This document shows, one piece after another, positions 28,029 through 36,270 of a stretch of 64,000 bases of DNA (position 1 is the stretch's first letter; each line of letters opens with the position of its first letter). The notes under the pieces are model-generated. The model had not been told where the DNA came from. It saw only the letters and a list, made by a program, of their open reading frames with translations, and searched no databases. Made by a program: the position numbers and the translations under genes. Source of the DNA: Cyanobacteriota bacterium SRBZ.bins.94.201705 (lineage in GTDB: Bacteria; Cyanobacteriota; Cyanobacteriia; Cyanobacteriales; Cyanobacteriaceae); assembly GCA_030549855.1 (NCBI GenBank), contig JAUQQP010000044.1, positions 124,001 through 188,000 of the forward strand. Reading direction: 5' to 3'.

Positions 28029-29582
28029 ATGTCCCACCAACAATTGTCCCTCTTCTCCACCCCCCGCCCTATCGCCGAATTCGTCCAAGAAATCGAAGCC
28101 CTGACTAGAGAAATACAACAGCTGTACTGCCAGGATCACCTCCCCTGGATTATCGGCTACAGTGGCGGAAAAGATAGCTCCTGTGTACTACAACTAGTTT
28201 GGAATGCTATCCTCCAGTTACCCCCCTCCCAACGCCACAAAAAAGTCTATGTCATCACCACCGATACCCGTGTGGAAAACCCTGTTATAGCCAGCTGGAT
28301 TAAAAACCGCATTGCCAAAATCCAAGAGGCCGCTGCCCAACACAATATGCCCTTTGAAGCCCACCTCCTTTATCCCGAAGTTAAAGACAGTTTCTGGGTA
28401 TGTCTCATCGGCAAAGGCTATCCCGCACCCCGTAGGGGCTTCCGCTGGTGTACCGAAAGACTTAAAATCCAACCCGCCGACACCTTTATCCGTAAAACTC
28501 TCCGTCGTCACGGGGAAATAGTCTTAGTTTTGGGCACCCGTAAAACAGAAAGTCTAACTCGGGCTATCAATATGGAAAAACGTGCCCTTCGTGAGAGAAT
28601 CCAAGCCCGGCTTAACCTCCACCCCCGTTTTCCCAATTCCTACATCTACACCCCCATTGAAGACTGGCAAACCTCTGAAGTCTGGTTTTATCTCCTCCAA
28701 TATCCCAACCCCTGGGGTGGCGACAATCAGGATTTGTTTGCCCTATATCGCGGCGCCTCTGCCGATAATGAATGCCCCCTTGTCTTGGATACCCAAACTC
28801 CCTCCTGTGGTGATTCCCGCTTTGGCTGTTGGGTATGCACCATGGTAAGCAAAGATAAGTCCATGGAGGCTATGATTCAAAATGACGAAGAAAAACAATG
28901 GTTACAGCCTCTTTTGGACTTGCGTAACGAATTAGATGCCATTGACGACAGAGATAAACGGGATTTCCGCCGTCTTAATGGCAAAGTAGAATTGTATGAG
29001 CGTCGTCTGGAAAATGGCCAAATTTCCATTGAACCAATCCCTGGTCCCTATTTGAAAAAATGGCGAGAATATTGGTTAAGAAAACTCCTAGAAGCCCAAG
29101 TTAGTATTCGCAAAAATGCCCCCCCAGAATACCGCGATGTCCAGTTAATCTCCATAGAGGAATTGCACGAAATTCGCCGCATTTGGCTGGAAGAAAAGCA
29201 TGAATTTGACGACAGTCTCCCTCTTATCTATGAAGAAGTCACCGGCGAAAAATTTCCTTACCCCACCTTCTATGGCCGAGTTGATAAGCCTCTTTTGGGA
29301 AGAGAAGAATGGAAACTTTTAGAGGAAATATGCGGCGATGATGCCCTGCGTTTAGAGTTAATCACCCGCCTGTTAGATATAGAAAGACAATACTATACCA
29401 AAATACGTCGAGTTGGCATTTATAAGGCCCTAGAAAAGTGTCTTGAAACTACCCCCCTTAGCAAAGAAGAAGCTATTGCCCGCGCCCTTAAGTTGCGGAA
29501 AGTCAGAAAAGCTGCCCGCAATAAGGATACAAAAGCCCTTCAAAAAACTATTTCCTGGGGAGAAATTAAATTCCGCTTCTAA
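28029..29582 (+). CDS. dndC: DndC-type DNA phosphorothioation sulfurtransferase (orphan)
   Basis: 517 residues, like DndC. The PP-loop 'SGGKDSS' is at 45-51 in the ATP-pyrophosphatase/PAPS-reductase fold. Candidate [4Fe-4S] ligands are C141 ('RWCTERLK'), C260, C267 and C270 ('SCGDSRFGCWVC'). 'GTRKTES' and 'TPIEDW' are family-typical. DndC with DndD/E and a cysteine desulfurase puts sulfur into the DNA backbone, often paired with Dnd restriction genes. None of dndB, dndD, dndE or dptFGH is in this window; the neighbours are pyrR and a PspA-like gene. It may act with unlinked partners or on another substrate. ATG 28029. Its stop overlaps the convergent gene by 4 bp. Confidence 0.85.
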   Translation: MSHQQLSLFSTPRPIAEFVQEIEALTREIQQLYCQDHLPWIIGYSGGKDSSCVLQLVWNAILQLPPSQRHKKVYVITTDTRVENPVIASWIKNRIAKIQEAAAQHNMPFEAHLLYPEVKDSFWVCLIGKGYPAPRRGFRWCTERLKIQPADTFIRKTLRRHGEIVLVLGTRKTESLTRAINMEKRALRERIQARLNLHPRFPNSYIYTPIEDWQTSEVWFYLLQYPNPWGGDNQDLFALYRGASADNECPLVLDTQTPSCGDSRFGCWVCTMVSKDKSMEAMIQNDEEKQWLQPLLDLRNELDAIDDRDKRDFRRLNGKVELYERRLENGQISIEPIPGPYLKKWREYWLRKLLEAQVSIRKNAPPEYRDVQLISIEELHEIRRIWLEEKHEFDDSLPLIYEEVTGEKFPYPTFYGRVDKPLLGREEWKLLEEICGDDALRLELITRLLDIERQYYTKIRRVGIYKALEKCLETTPLSKEEAIARALKLRKVRKAARNKDTKALQKTISWGEIKFRF

Positions 29583-30130
29583 CCCCTCATTTTCTTCTTC
29601 ATCTCCTCTAACTCCATTTCTATCTCCCAATTCCGGAATTTTTGTTCTATATCGTAGTAACTTTTATCCTCATATTTTCTATCACAATAACCCTCACCTT
29701 GCCCGGCATTTTTTCTTCTCAATTTCTCCAAATTAAGGTTTACATCCCTCTCTCTATCTTCCAAAGAAATTAATTTTTTCTTGTTTTCCGCTATTTTTTC
29801 TCTTAATTTTGTCATTTCATCCCATAGGTATCTACCCTTTTCTAATAGTTTATTTTTAACATCTGCCGCTTCCTCGGCTAAATCGTATCTTTGGAGATTT
29901 CTGGCTTTTTCTTCCCTGTCTGCCCATTTTTTTATGTCATCAGCAGTGGCTAATATTTGAGACTCAACCTGTTTTTCTTGGGCCTCTAACTGGGAGATTA
30001 ACTGGAGGGTATCCCGTTTTTCCTGTTTAATTTCCTGGGCAAGAAGACTTAGATTCAACTCAGGATTTTTTTGAAGAAACTCGTCAATACTGCTTTCCAA
30101 AAAGTTGAGAAAATCATCAAAAATTCCCAT
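29579..30130 (-). CDS. PspA-like coiled-coil protein (possibly TIGR04376 family)
   Basis: 183 residues from the ATG at 30130; the in-frame start at 30145 adds only five residues. It begins 'MGIFDDFLNFLESSIDEFL', similar to the amphipathic N-terminal helix of PspA/Vipp1 proteins. A long charged coiled coil follows (about 35-145: 'LISQLEAQEKQVESQI', 'LWDEMTKLREKIAENKKKL'). No membrane segment. PspA-like proteins bind and stabilise membranes; that role here is inferred from shape. It is the last gene of a leftward pair with the proline-rich membrane protein (22-bp gap) and is convergent with dndC. Confidence 0.65.
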   Translation of the reverse strand: MGIFDDFLNFLESSIDEFLQKNPELNLSLLAQEIKQEKRDTLQLISQLEAQEKQVESQILATADDIKKWADREEKARNLQRYDLAEEAADVKNKLLEKGRYLWDEMTKLREKIAENKKKLISLEDRERDVNLNLEKLRRKNAGQGEGYCDRKYEDKSYYDIEQKFRNWEIEMELEEMKKKMRG

Positions 30131-30152
30131 AAAATTAACCTCCAAAATGAAA

Positions 30153-31133
30153 CTAAAAACTCTCGCCCACCAGGAGAGATTTAAACTGATTCTGACGACT
30201 AATTAACGCCTGTTTGTCATCAACGGCCATCAAAACCCAGCCACTATTGCCAATTTCCCCCCCCACGGGCACTTTTTCCGTTATATCATTAATTTTAAAC
30301 AAGGCAACACTGCTATTATCGGGCAATTGCACTATGCCTACTAGGGTTTTATTCCCCTTCGTTTCCGCTATTACCCCATTAGACTGAGAATTTAAGGCTG
30401 TATTAGCAGTAGAAGAAGACGTATCCTCCTGGCTGGGGGGATTGAGAATAGGTACTTTTGCCAGTCTGGGGGAGAGTTGACAGGGGGGATTGGATTTGAC
30501 TACACACTGACTACCGCTACTGGAATAGGCAGATTGACTGGTGGCGGTGGAAGACTTTGATTGAGGAGAAGACGCCTTATTAGACTGTGTCATGCCACCG
30601 CCGACAGACTGGCTATGACTATTCCCCGGTTTGTTGGTGTTAGCAGGGGGATTGGGAGAGGGAAAAACAGATTTAGTAGGCGGTGGTGGAGGAGTCAGTG
30701 GCGTGGGTGATGTAGGTGGAGTAGGTGGAATGGGTGGAGTGGGTGGTGGGGGGGGTGAGATTTTTGGAAGGGAGGGGAGAGGAGGAAGGGGAGGTATTTC
30801 TAAATCCCGTTTGTTAATCCCTTTTACTTTTATTGTTTCTTCATCCCTGGGGTTTCCTAAATCCAAAGGGGGATTAATAACCACCATTTTGTTGTGGGGA
30901 GGTTCTAATGGGTAAGAGGATTGCCGGTTAGTGTTATCATAGGGGGGGGTAGAGTCACTAGTGGAGGGATGGAATGTCTTAGCCTTCTCGTTTTTTTGTT
31001 TCTGCCACCACCATACCCCCACGGCAAAAAGATACAGGCTGGCAAAGGCGAATAGTATCTTATCCCTACCTGAGGATGCCATTATACGTCCTCTTATACC
31101 TCCCATAGGGCTTTTGGGCTTTGTATTTCTCAT
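30153..31133 (-). CDS. Single-pass membrane protein with proline-rich linker
   Basis: 326 residues if the ATG at 31133 is used; ATG 31082, with a GAGG ribosome-binding sequence, would give 309. One N-terminal transmembrane helix ('ILFAFASLYLFAVGVWWW') is followed by a long linker. The linker has a near-pure Pro/Thr/Ser block at about 112-155 and a Ser/Asn/Gln region containing two Cys. The C-terminal 75 residues are a small beta domain ('LVGIVQLPDNSSVALFKIND', 'GWVLMAVDDKQALIS'). The layout recalls GspC/PilP or TonB-like periplasm-spanning proteins, which is an inference. No further family is recognised. Confidence 0.65.
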   Translation of the reverse strand: MRNTKPKSPMGGIRGRIMASSGRDKILFAFASLYLFAVGVWWWQKQKNEKAKTFHPSTSDSTPPYDNTNRQSSYPLEPPHNKMVVINPPLDLGNPRDEETIKVKGINKRDLEIPPLPPLPSLPKISPPPPPTPPIPPTPPTSPTPLTPPPPPTKSVFPSPNPPANTNKPGNSHSQSVGGGMTQSNKASSPQSKSSTATSQSAYSSSGSQCVVKSNPPCQLSPRLAKVPILNPPSQEDTSSSTANTALNSQSNGVIAETKGNKTLVGIVQLPDNSSVALFKINDITEKVPVGGEIGNSGWVLMAVDDKQALISRQNQFKSLLVGESF

Positions 31134-31194
31134 AGGGGGGAATAAATGCCGACTATCAAATATCTTAGGTCGAATTTAGCAATTGGGCCGGAAT

Positions 31195-32589
31195 TCATGG
31201 CTGGTAGGTGGTGAGAGTAAGGATTTGTGGGGGAGTGGCATCAGGAGGATAGAGAAAGTCAACCAACACCAACCTTTGACTATTAGGAGGGATAGTAACT
31301 GTCACTAAATCCTGTCCTTTTTGTCCTCTGTATTGTACCAGATGGAAATAACGCCAACGAGGGATATTATCATCGTCATTGTATCTAACTTGTACCAACC
31401 CCCGGAAAAACACCTGAGAAGGGGGATTGTCAAAGAAACTAATATCGGCGGCGTCGGTTTTAAGGGGAGTGGAAATGGCAATGCCAACCCTTTTCGCTTC
31501 GTTGGTAGGATTAAATAGAGGGAGAGTGAGACTATATCTTACACCGTAATTCCCATGGGCGCTATGGGCAGTGTCAGGGTATCTTACCAAAAGGGAGGCA
31601 GTTTGAATTTGATTGGTGCCCAAGGTGCCACCTACAAGAGTACTTAAACCATAAGACAAGGCCTCTCCGGGCTCAGGGATAGTAAGATAAAGACTATTAG
31701 GGGAATCAGTAACGGTAGACTTCCACATATTACCCAGAGAAACCCCGGCTACTCTGCCGTAAATAATCCTCCCCGAATTCTGATTTGGGGGTGTTGGAGG
31801 CAAGTCTCTGGGGGTAGAAAGTGTGCCATTTTTCAACAACTCCTCCCATTGGGATAAACTGGGGGGATTGTCTTCTTCCTGTTGATACATTGCCAGACTA
31901 GCAAGATACAACTTGCCATCACTATACAGTTGCAGGTAGGTGGAGCGACCATTTAATTTCGGGGTAAGATTTTGTACAGGGATAGGAAGATTCAACAACA
32001 TACGACTTTCCCCTGGGGGTATTTCTATTCTTGGTGGGAAAATATCCTGACGTTTCCCCTGTAGTATTTCCCCCATCACTCTACTGCCCGGTCCTGCGTA
32101 TGTATTACGGTTTTCTACAACAGAGGGGAGATTCACAAAAGGGGCATCTGGTTGACTGAGATAACTAGCACCTGCGAGAATATCCACAGTAACAGTTTTA
32201 TTAGTGGGATTGTGTGCTATTATCCCCAGATAAAGAGTCCTAGTGTCTTCTTCGTTAACCGGTTTGGCTACGTGGTGGGCAAAGACATCGAATCTTCCCT
32301 CAAAGGCATAATTAAGATGGGCAGATTTGTCTTTTTTGTCGTCTGGAGGGAAGGTAGATAAAAGAATTCCCTCCCCCAATACCAACTCTGGACTGTTACT
32401 ATTGAACACTGGTATATTGTTCAAACCCCCGGGTAAAGGCAGGATTTTATGATTTTTCTCCCTTACTATGGCTGGTGAGGTTGTCTGATGCTGGGAGATA
32501 TGGATTGGCTTTGCCTCCTTTTGGGGGATAAAAACTGACATAGAAATTGGTAAGGTTAACAGTGCGGCTGTTACTATTACTCCTAGCAT
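31195..32589 (-). CDS. Exported DUF3370 family protein
   Basis: 464 residues from the ATG at 32589; the TTG at 32619 would put ten residues ahead of the signal peptide. The N-terminus 'LGVIVTAALLTLPISM' is a signal peptide or anchor. The body matches the cyanobacterial DUF3370 family as I recall it: 'FEGRFDVFAHHV', 'TLYLGIIAHNP', 'NTYAGPGSRVMGEIL', 'NYGVRYSLTLPLFNP' and a hydrophobic end. It is probably periplasmic or surface-located; the molecular role is unknown. It lies 61 bp upstream of the proline-rich membrane protein gene and could be co-transcribed with it. Confidence 0.75.
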   Translation of the reverse strand: MLGVIVTAALLTLPISMSVFIPQKEAKPIHISQHQTTSPAIVREKNHKILPLPGGLNNIPVFNSNSPELVLGEGILLSTFPPDDKKDKSAHLNYAFEGRFDVFAHHVAKPVNEEDTRTLYLGIIAHNPTNKTVTVDILAGASYLSQPDAPFVNLPSVVENRNTYAGPGSRVMGEILQGKRQDIFPPRIEIPPGESRMLLNLPIPVQNLTPKLNGRSTYLQLYSDGKLYLASLAMYQQEEDNPPSLSQWEELLKNGTLSTPRDLPPTPPNQNSGRIIYGRVAGVSLGNMWKSTVTDSPNSLYLTIPEPGEALSYGLSTLVGGTLGTNQIQTASLLVRYPDTAHSAHGNYGVRYSLTLPLFNPTNEAKRVGIAISTPLKTDAADISFFDNPPSQVFFRGLVQVRYNDDDNIPRWRYFHLVQYRGQKGQDLVTVTIPPNSQRLVLVDFLYPPDATPPQILTLTTYQP

Positions 32590-32685
32590 GGAAGTAGAAT
32601 TGCATGAGGTTAAATCCAATGACTGAAAGAAGACAGAGAGGTTTCCGGGTATAATAGGGACAATGAGGCAAGGGTCAGAGAGAAG

Positions 32686-32892
32686 ATGAACAGTGAACAG
32701 TTAGCCAGATACATAGAAGAAACAGACGGCATTTCTAAACCCTGGCTGCTGATACAATTGCGGTTGACAAAATTGCAGGAAAGTAAGCCATTTCTCTCCG
32801 AGACAGAGTATCTAAACCAACTAGCAGACATTCATGAGGATTTAATGAAACTGGGGGAATGGTGGCGAGGCAGAGAAGAAGAAGTGTTTTAA
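32686..32892 (+). CDS. Small conserved-looking protein of unknown function
   Basis: 68 residues, soluble and helical, rich in Glu and Leu ('LLIQLRLTKLQESKPFLSE', 'LADIHEDLMKLGEWW'). ATG at 32686 with a purine-rich AGAGAGAAG just upstream. Its stop overlaps that of the convergent GT2 gene (32889-32892), which supports it being a real, compactly placed gene. No motif identifies a function. Confidence 0.6.
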   Translation: MNSEQLARYIEETDGISKPWLLIQLRLTKLQESKPFLSETEYLNQLADIHEDLMKLGEWWRGREEEVF

Positions 32893-33845
32893 TGAGGGTT
32901 ATTCTCGCAGGAGTAGACTTCACGAATGCGGTATATGGGGCGTTTTTGGGATTCATGATAGGTGCGTATCAACAATTCTGCCAGTAAGCCAAAGGAAAAC
33001 AGTTGTACCCCTGCCAAGACCAACAATACTGATAAAATTAAAAGAGGCCTATCCCCAATAGACTGGCCTAGGACTAACTTGAGAAAGGAAAGATAAGTGC
33101 CAATTGTAACACCCAACAGGAGGGAAATCAAACCGAAAAAACCAAACACATGCATGGGGCGTGTGAGAAACTTTTTGAGGAAAAATAGGGTAAACAAGTC
33201 GAGAATTACCCGAAAAGTGCGCCCCAAACCGTATTTGCTTTTGCCAAAACGACGAGGATGGTGTTTAACAGGGATTTCTGTAATTTTCGCCCCCTCAATA
33301 TAAGCCAAAACTGGCAAGAAACGATGTAACTCTCCGTAGAGATTTAAATCGTCAATCAACTCCTTGCGATAGGCTTTGAGGGAACATCCGTAATCATGGA
33401 GTTCTACACCTGTTATACGGCTTATGAGCCAATTAGCCACCTTAGAGGGGATAACTCTAGTCAGTGTATCATCCTGACGGTTTTGGCGCCAACCACTTAC
33501 CAAGTCGTATCCTTCTTGTAGTTTTTTCAATAACAAAGGTATATCGGCCGGGTCATTTTGTAAATCCCCATCAAGGGTGACAATAAATCTGCCACGGGAA
33601 TTCTCAAAACCAGCCGCCATGGCAGCGGTTTGGCCATAATTGCGTCTCAACACTATAACTCTAAGACGGGGGTTGACTGTAGCCAGCCTTTTCAGTACCT
33701 TTAAAGAACAATCCTGGGAGCCATCATCCACACAGATAATTTCATATTCCAGGTTAGTATCTCTCAGACTCTCCTCAATAGACTGGAGGAGAATGGGGAT
33801 GTTATCCTCTTCGTTGTAGATAGGGATGACTATAGACAAGTCCAT
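32889..33845 (-). CDS. GT2 family membrane glycosyltransferase (polyprenyl-phosphate type)
   Basis: 318 residues from the ATG at 33845. An upstream in-frame start at 33929 would add 28 non-conserved residues. The GT-A domain is at 1-230: 'LSIVIPIYNEEDNI', 'CVDDGSQD' and the metal-binding 'TLDGDLQNDP'. 'RRFGKSKYGLGR' and two C-terminal transmembrane helices are typical of DPM1/GtrB-like enzymes that load a sugar onto a polyprenyl phosphate. The sugar is unknown. A decayed copy of the first codons and upstream bases lies at 51121-51154, on the far side of the nitrate cluster. A GGTAGAC/GTCTACC hairpin (33890-33912) lies upstream. Confidence 0.9.
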   Translation of the reverse strand: MDLSIVIPIYNEEDNIPILLQSIEESLRDTNLEYEIICVDDGSQDCSLKVLKRLATVNPRLRVIVLRRNYGQTAAMAAGFENSRGRFIVTLDGDLQNDPADIPLLLKKLQEGYDLVSGWRQNRQDDTLTRVIPSKVANWLISRITGVELHDYGCSLKAYRKELIDDLNLYGELHRFLPVLAYIEGAKITEIPVKHHPRRFGKSKYGLGRTFRVILDLFTLFFLKKFLTRPMHVFGFFGLISLLLGVTIGTYLSFLKLVLGQSIGDRPLLILSVLLVLAGVQLFSFGLLAELLIRTYHESQKRPIYRIREVYSCENNPH

Positions 33846-33856
33846 TTTGCCGCTTT
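33823..33856 (+). repeat. Left copy of imperfect 34-bp direct repeat
   Basis: Covers the start codon region of the GT2 gene, read on the opposite strand. It matches 51121-51154 at 30 of 34 positions in the same orientation; differences are at positions 7, 15, 21 and 30 of the repeat. The two copies flank the nitrate/molybdenum block. Confidence 0.7.
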
Positions 33857-34077
33857 CGGTTGAGCAATCAAAAGAATATTGTAGGGGATGGTAGACAACC
33901 CCCCAGTCTACCCTAAACAGCCACTTCAAAAGCTACCTTTCCCCAGGAGACAAAGGTGTAGTTATGGCATTATTGGCTGGTGGACATATTTTCTCGGACT
34001 GAGAGGCGATTTTTCCGGGAAAATCTTAAAGGGAAGAGGGCCTCTAATTGTGGTGCAATGAGTAGGTGTGGAGCGAT

Positions 34078-35220
34078 TTACTGGATTAGGACAATTTTCC
34101 TTTTGGCCAGGTGGTAAAGGGCAGTGCCGACAATAGTACCCACTAGAAAGCCTTGGGGCAAATTCAGGGCGATTACCCCCACCAACAGGGTGAGCATCCA
34201 ATCCTGGGACGAACCAACCTGGTCTTTGATAAAACTCATTAACAGCCAGGCCTCAAACAGCAAAATCACGCCCAGAATGGACATAGGGAAAATCTTAAGC
34301 AGCTTGTCCACACTAGGACCAAAAAAGAGTCCTAAAATGAGGTACAGGGTGCCATAAATAACCACAGCCCCCCCCGTACGGGCGCCGAGGGCATAATGAC
34401 CGGCAAGGCCACTACACCCATGGCAAAGGGGAACACCCCCCAAAAAAGGCAGAACCAAGTTAATTAGGCTATAGGTGAGGGCAATTTTAGTGGTGGAGGG
34501 GAAACGGTCTGGGAAAAGGTCTTGAGCGGTTTGCCCTGTGGCGATGACAGCATTGGTGATAGAAAGGGGCAATTGGGGCAACGCCAGCAATACTAGTCCC
34601 GGCAGCAGGGAACTGGGGTGGAGGGGTCTAAATTGAGGCGGGTGCCAGTGCCAGGCGGCCGTCAGGTTGAGGGCTGGGTCTGCAAGCACACGACTGAGGG
34701 CCACTCCTAACCCCAACAACACCACAAATAATCCCCCCGGGACTCTCCGATATCTAAATAGCAATAGCACAAGAAAGCTCAACAGTCCTAAACCATAGCC
34801 TAGAATGCCCTCTTCGGGCAAATAAGTTTTTAGGGCCAGGGAAGTCAAAGACAGTCCCAGGCCTAACTGACAGCCCCGCACAACCGACTGGGGAATCCAA
34901 CGTGCCAGTTGACTGAGCAAACCCGTGATGGTCAACAGTAGCATCAAGAGTCCCACCATGAACCCCCCTGCCCACAGAATTGATCCATCCAATTTTTCAG
35001 TCATGACAATCACCGCCATGGCTTTTAAAGGCTGCATAGGCATGGGCAGGCCATAGAGTATCCCCGTAAGGATTTGGGCCAACCCGAACAGGGAGAACAC
35101 ACTAGAACTATCGAGACTTGCACTGGTGATGATGCCCACTAGGAGCGGCAGGTCCGTGCCAAGATCGCCAAAGCTGCCACTTAGTTCCTGCCAGTTAAAC
35201 CGCAAGCGATTTGTCAGCAT
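34078..35220 (-). CDS. MOT1-type molybdate transporter (SulP-related)
   Basis: 380 residues, about ten to eleven hydrophobic segments. The N-terminal motif 'ELSGSFGDLGTDLPLL' and the mid-protein 'LPLSITNAVIATGQTAQDLF' and 'VPLCHGCSGLAGHYALGARTGG' match the MOT1 branch known from plant, algal and bacterial molybdate importers. It carries no STAS domain. Next to the moa/moe genes it most likely supplies molybdate for nitrate reductase. ATG at 35220 directly abuts the stop of the TrpD2-like gene (35221), so the two are co-transcribed. Sulfate transport cannot be excluded from sequence. Confidence 0.82.
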   Translation of the reverse strand: MLTNRLRFNWQELSGSFGDLGTDLPLLVGIITSASLDSSSVFSLFGLAQILTGILYGLPMPMQPLKAMAVIVMTEKLDGSILWAGGFMVGLLMLLLTITGLLSQLARWIPQSVVRGCQLGLGLSLTSLALKTYLPEEGILGYGLGLLSFLVLLLFRYRRVPGGLFVVLLGLGVALSRVLADPALNLTAAWHWHPPQFRPLHPSSLLPGLVLLALPQLPLSITNAVIATGQTAQDLFPDRFPSTTKIALTYSLINLVLPFLGGVPLCHGCSGLAGHYALGARTGGAVVIYGTLYLILGLFFGPSVDKLLKIFPMSILGVILLFEAWLLMSFIKDQVGSSQDWMLTLLVGVIALNLPQGFLVGTIVGTALYHLAKRKIVLIQ

Positions 35221-36270
35221 TTACAATCCCTCCATTACAACCTGCAGTTGCTTTAACTGTTGACTGACCGCGCCGCTTTTCAGTAGTTCCTCACACAACT
35301 GCATGCCGGCCTCTATGGTATCGGCCCTTCCGCCCCGCCACAAGTAAAAGCCACTATTCCAAATCACCGAAGCGGTTAGGGGCTGAGGGTCACCAGCGAG
35401 GGTCTTTTCCATGGTCTTTTTCGCCTCGACAAGATTTGACCAGGGGACGTTACCACCAGCCATTCCGTAGTCTTGGGGGCGCAAGTGTAACCTCTGCCAG
35501 GGCTCAGAGTGCTTTCGGGCAAGGCCGATGATAGCAGTGCGCTCCCGGGGCAGGTCACAACTCCCTTCTAACCCTTTCACGGTGGTAAATTCCCGAACCC
35601 CATGGAGGGACAGGGCATCACGTATGATTACCTCTGTGGGGGGGTGGACAAAACCAATGCACAGGTGGCTAGCACCTTGATAGGGATTCCAGATGAGTTC
35701 TAAGGTGGCAATGGGGGGACGTTTGCCAATCTCCTCCCGGTAGGGAACTAGAGCTTGGGCAGCGGGAAAGTGACGGGGGAGATAGACAAAACCCAGACGG
35801 GCCTGCTCCAGACAGACGGCGACTTGGTCGGTGGTAAGCCATGACCAGTCCACGCCCAAACGCCGCCACAGCTCAATCAATGGTACTCCCTTCTTTGGGG
35901 GCATGCGCTCACCCCCATGTTGCAGCACGGGAATTCCAGCCGCGGCTAACACTAGGGCAGTCAGGGGGCCCAGTGGGAGGGTGCGCTCACGTCCGTCATA
36001 GGGCTGGCTCAAGATCATCACAGGGTAATCACTGTCAACCGCCGGCACTTTTGGTCCCAACTCCAAATAGGTGTCAAGCATTCCAGCCATCTCTTCTGGG
36101 GTGGGGCGCTTGATTCGGTGGGCTATGAGAAAGGCACCGATTTGAGCGGGGGTGGCCTTTTGCTCTAGCATCAGTTTCAGTGCCAGTGCCGCCTCGGCAC
36201 GGGTCAGGTCCTGATGGGTGTGGGTGCCACTGGCCACCTTTTTCAAAAGCTCACGAAACACAAGACTCAT
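35221..36270 (-). CDS. TrpD2-like (anthranilate phosphoribosyltransferase family) protein
   Basis: 349 residues with the helical N-terminal domain of the family ('LKLMLEQKATPAQIGAFLIAHRIK') and a nucleoside-phosphorylase-like C-terminal domain. In true TrpD the glycine-rich loop is followed by a 'KHGN' motif; here it reads 'LQHGGERMPPKKG', so tryptophan synthesis is unlikely. It resembles YbiB/TrpD2 proteins, some of which bind nucleic acid. Its 5' end overlaps ntcB by 20 bp, placing it firmly in the nitrate operon. A nitrogen-related role is inferred from position. Confidence 0.8.
   Translation of the reverse strand: MSLVFRELLKKVASGTHTHQDLTRAEAALALKLMLEQKATPAQIGAFLIAHRIKRPTPEEMAGMLDTYLELGPKVPAVDSDYPVMILSQPYDGRERTLPLGPLTALVLAAAGIPVLQHGGERMPPKKGVPLIELWRRLGVDWSWLTTDQVAVCLEQARLGFVYLPRHFPAAQALVPYREEIGKRPPIATLELIWNPYQGASHLCIGFVHPPTEVIIRDALSLHGVREFTTVKGLEGSCDLPRERTAIIGLARKHSEPWQRLHLRPQDYGMAGGNVPWSNLVEAKKTMEKTLAGDPQPLTASVIWNSGFYLWRGGRADTIEAGMQLCEELLKSGAVSQQLKQLQVVMEGL

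Noticed and set aside
33857-34077. A possible NtcA box near 33891-33911 (GTA...TAC)
   Set aside because: The half-sites are 15 bases apart instead of 8; it is better described as a 7-bp-stem hairpin upstream of the GT2 gene.
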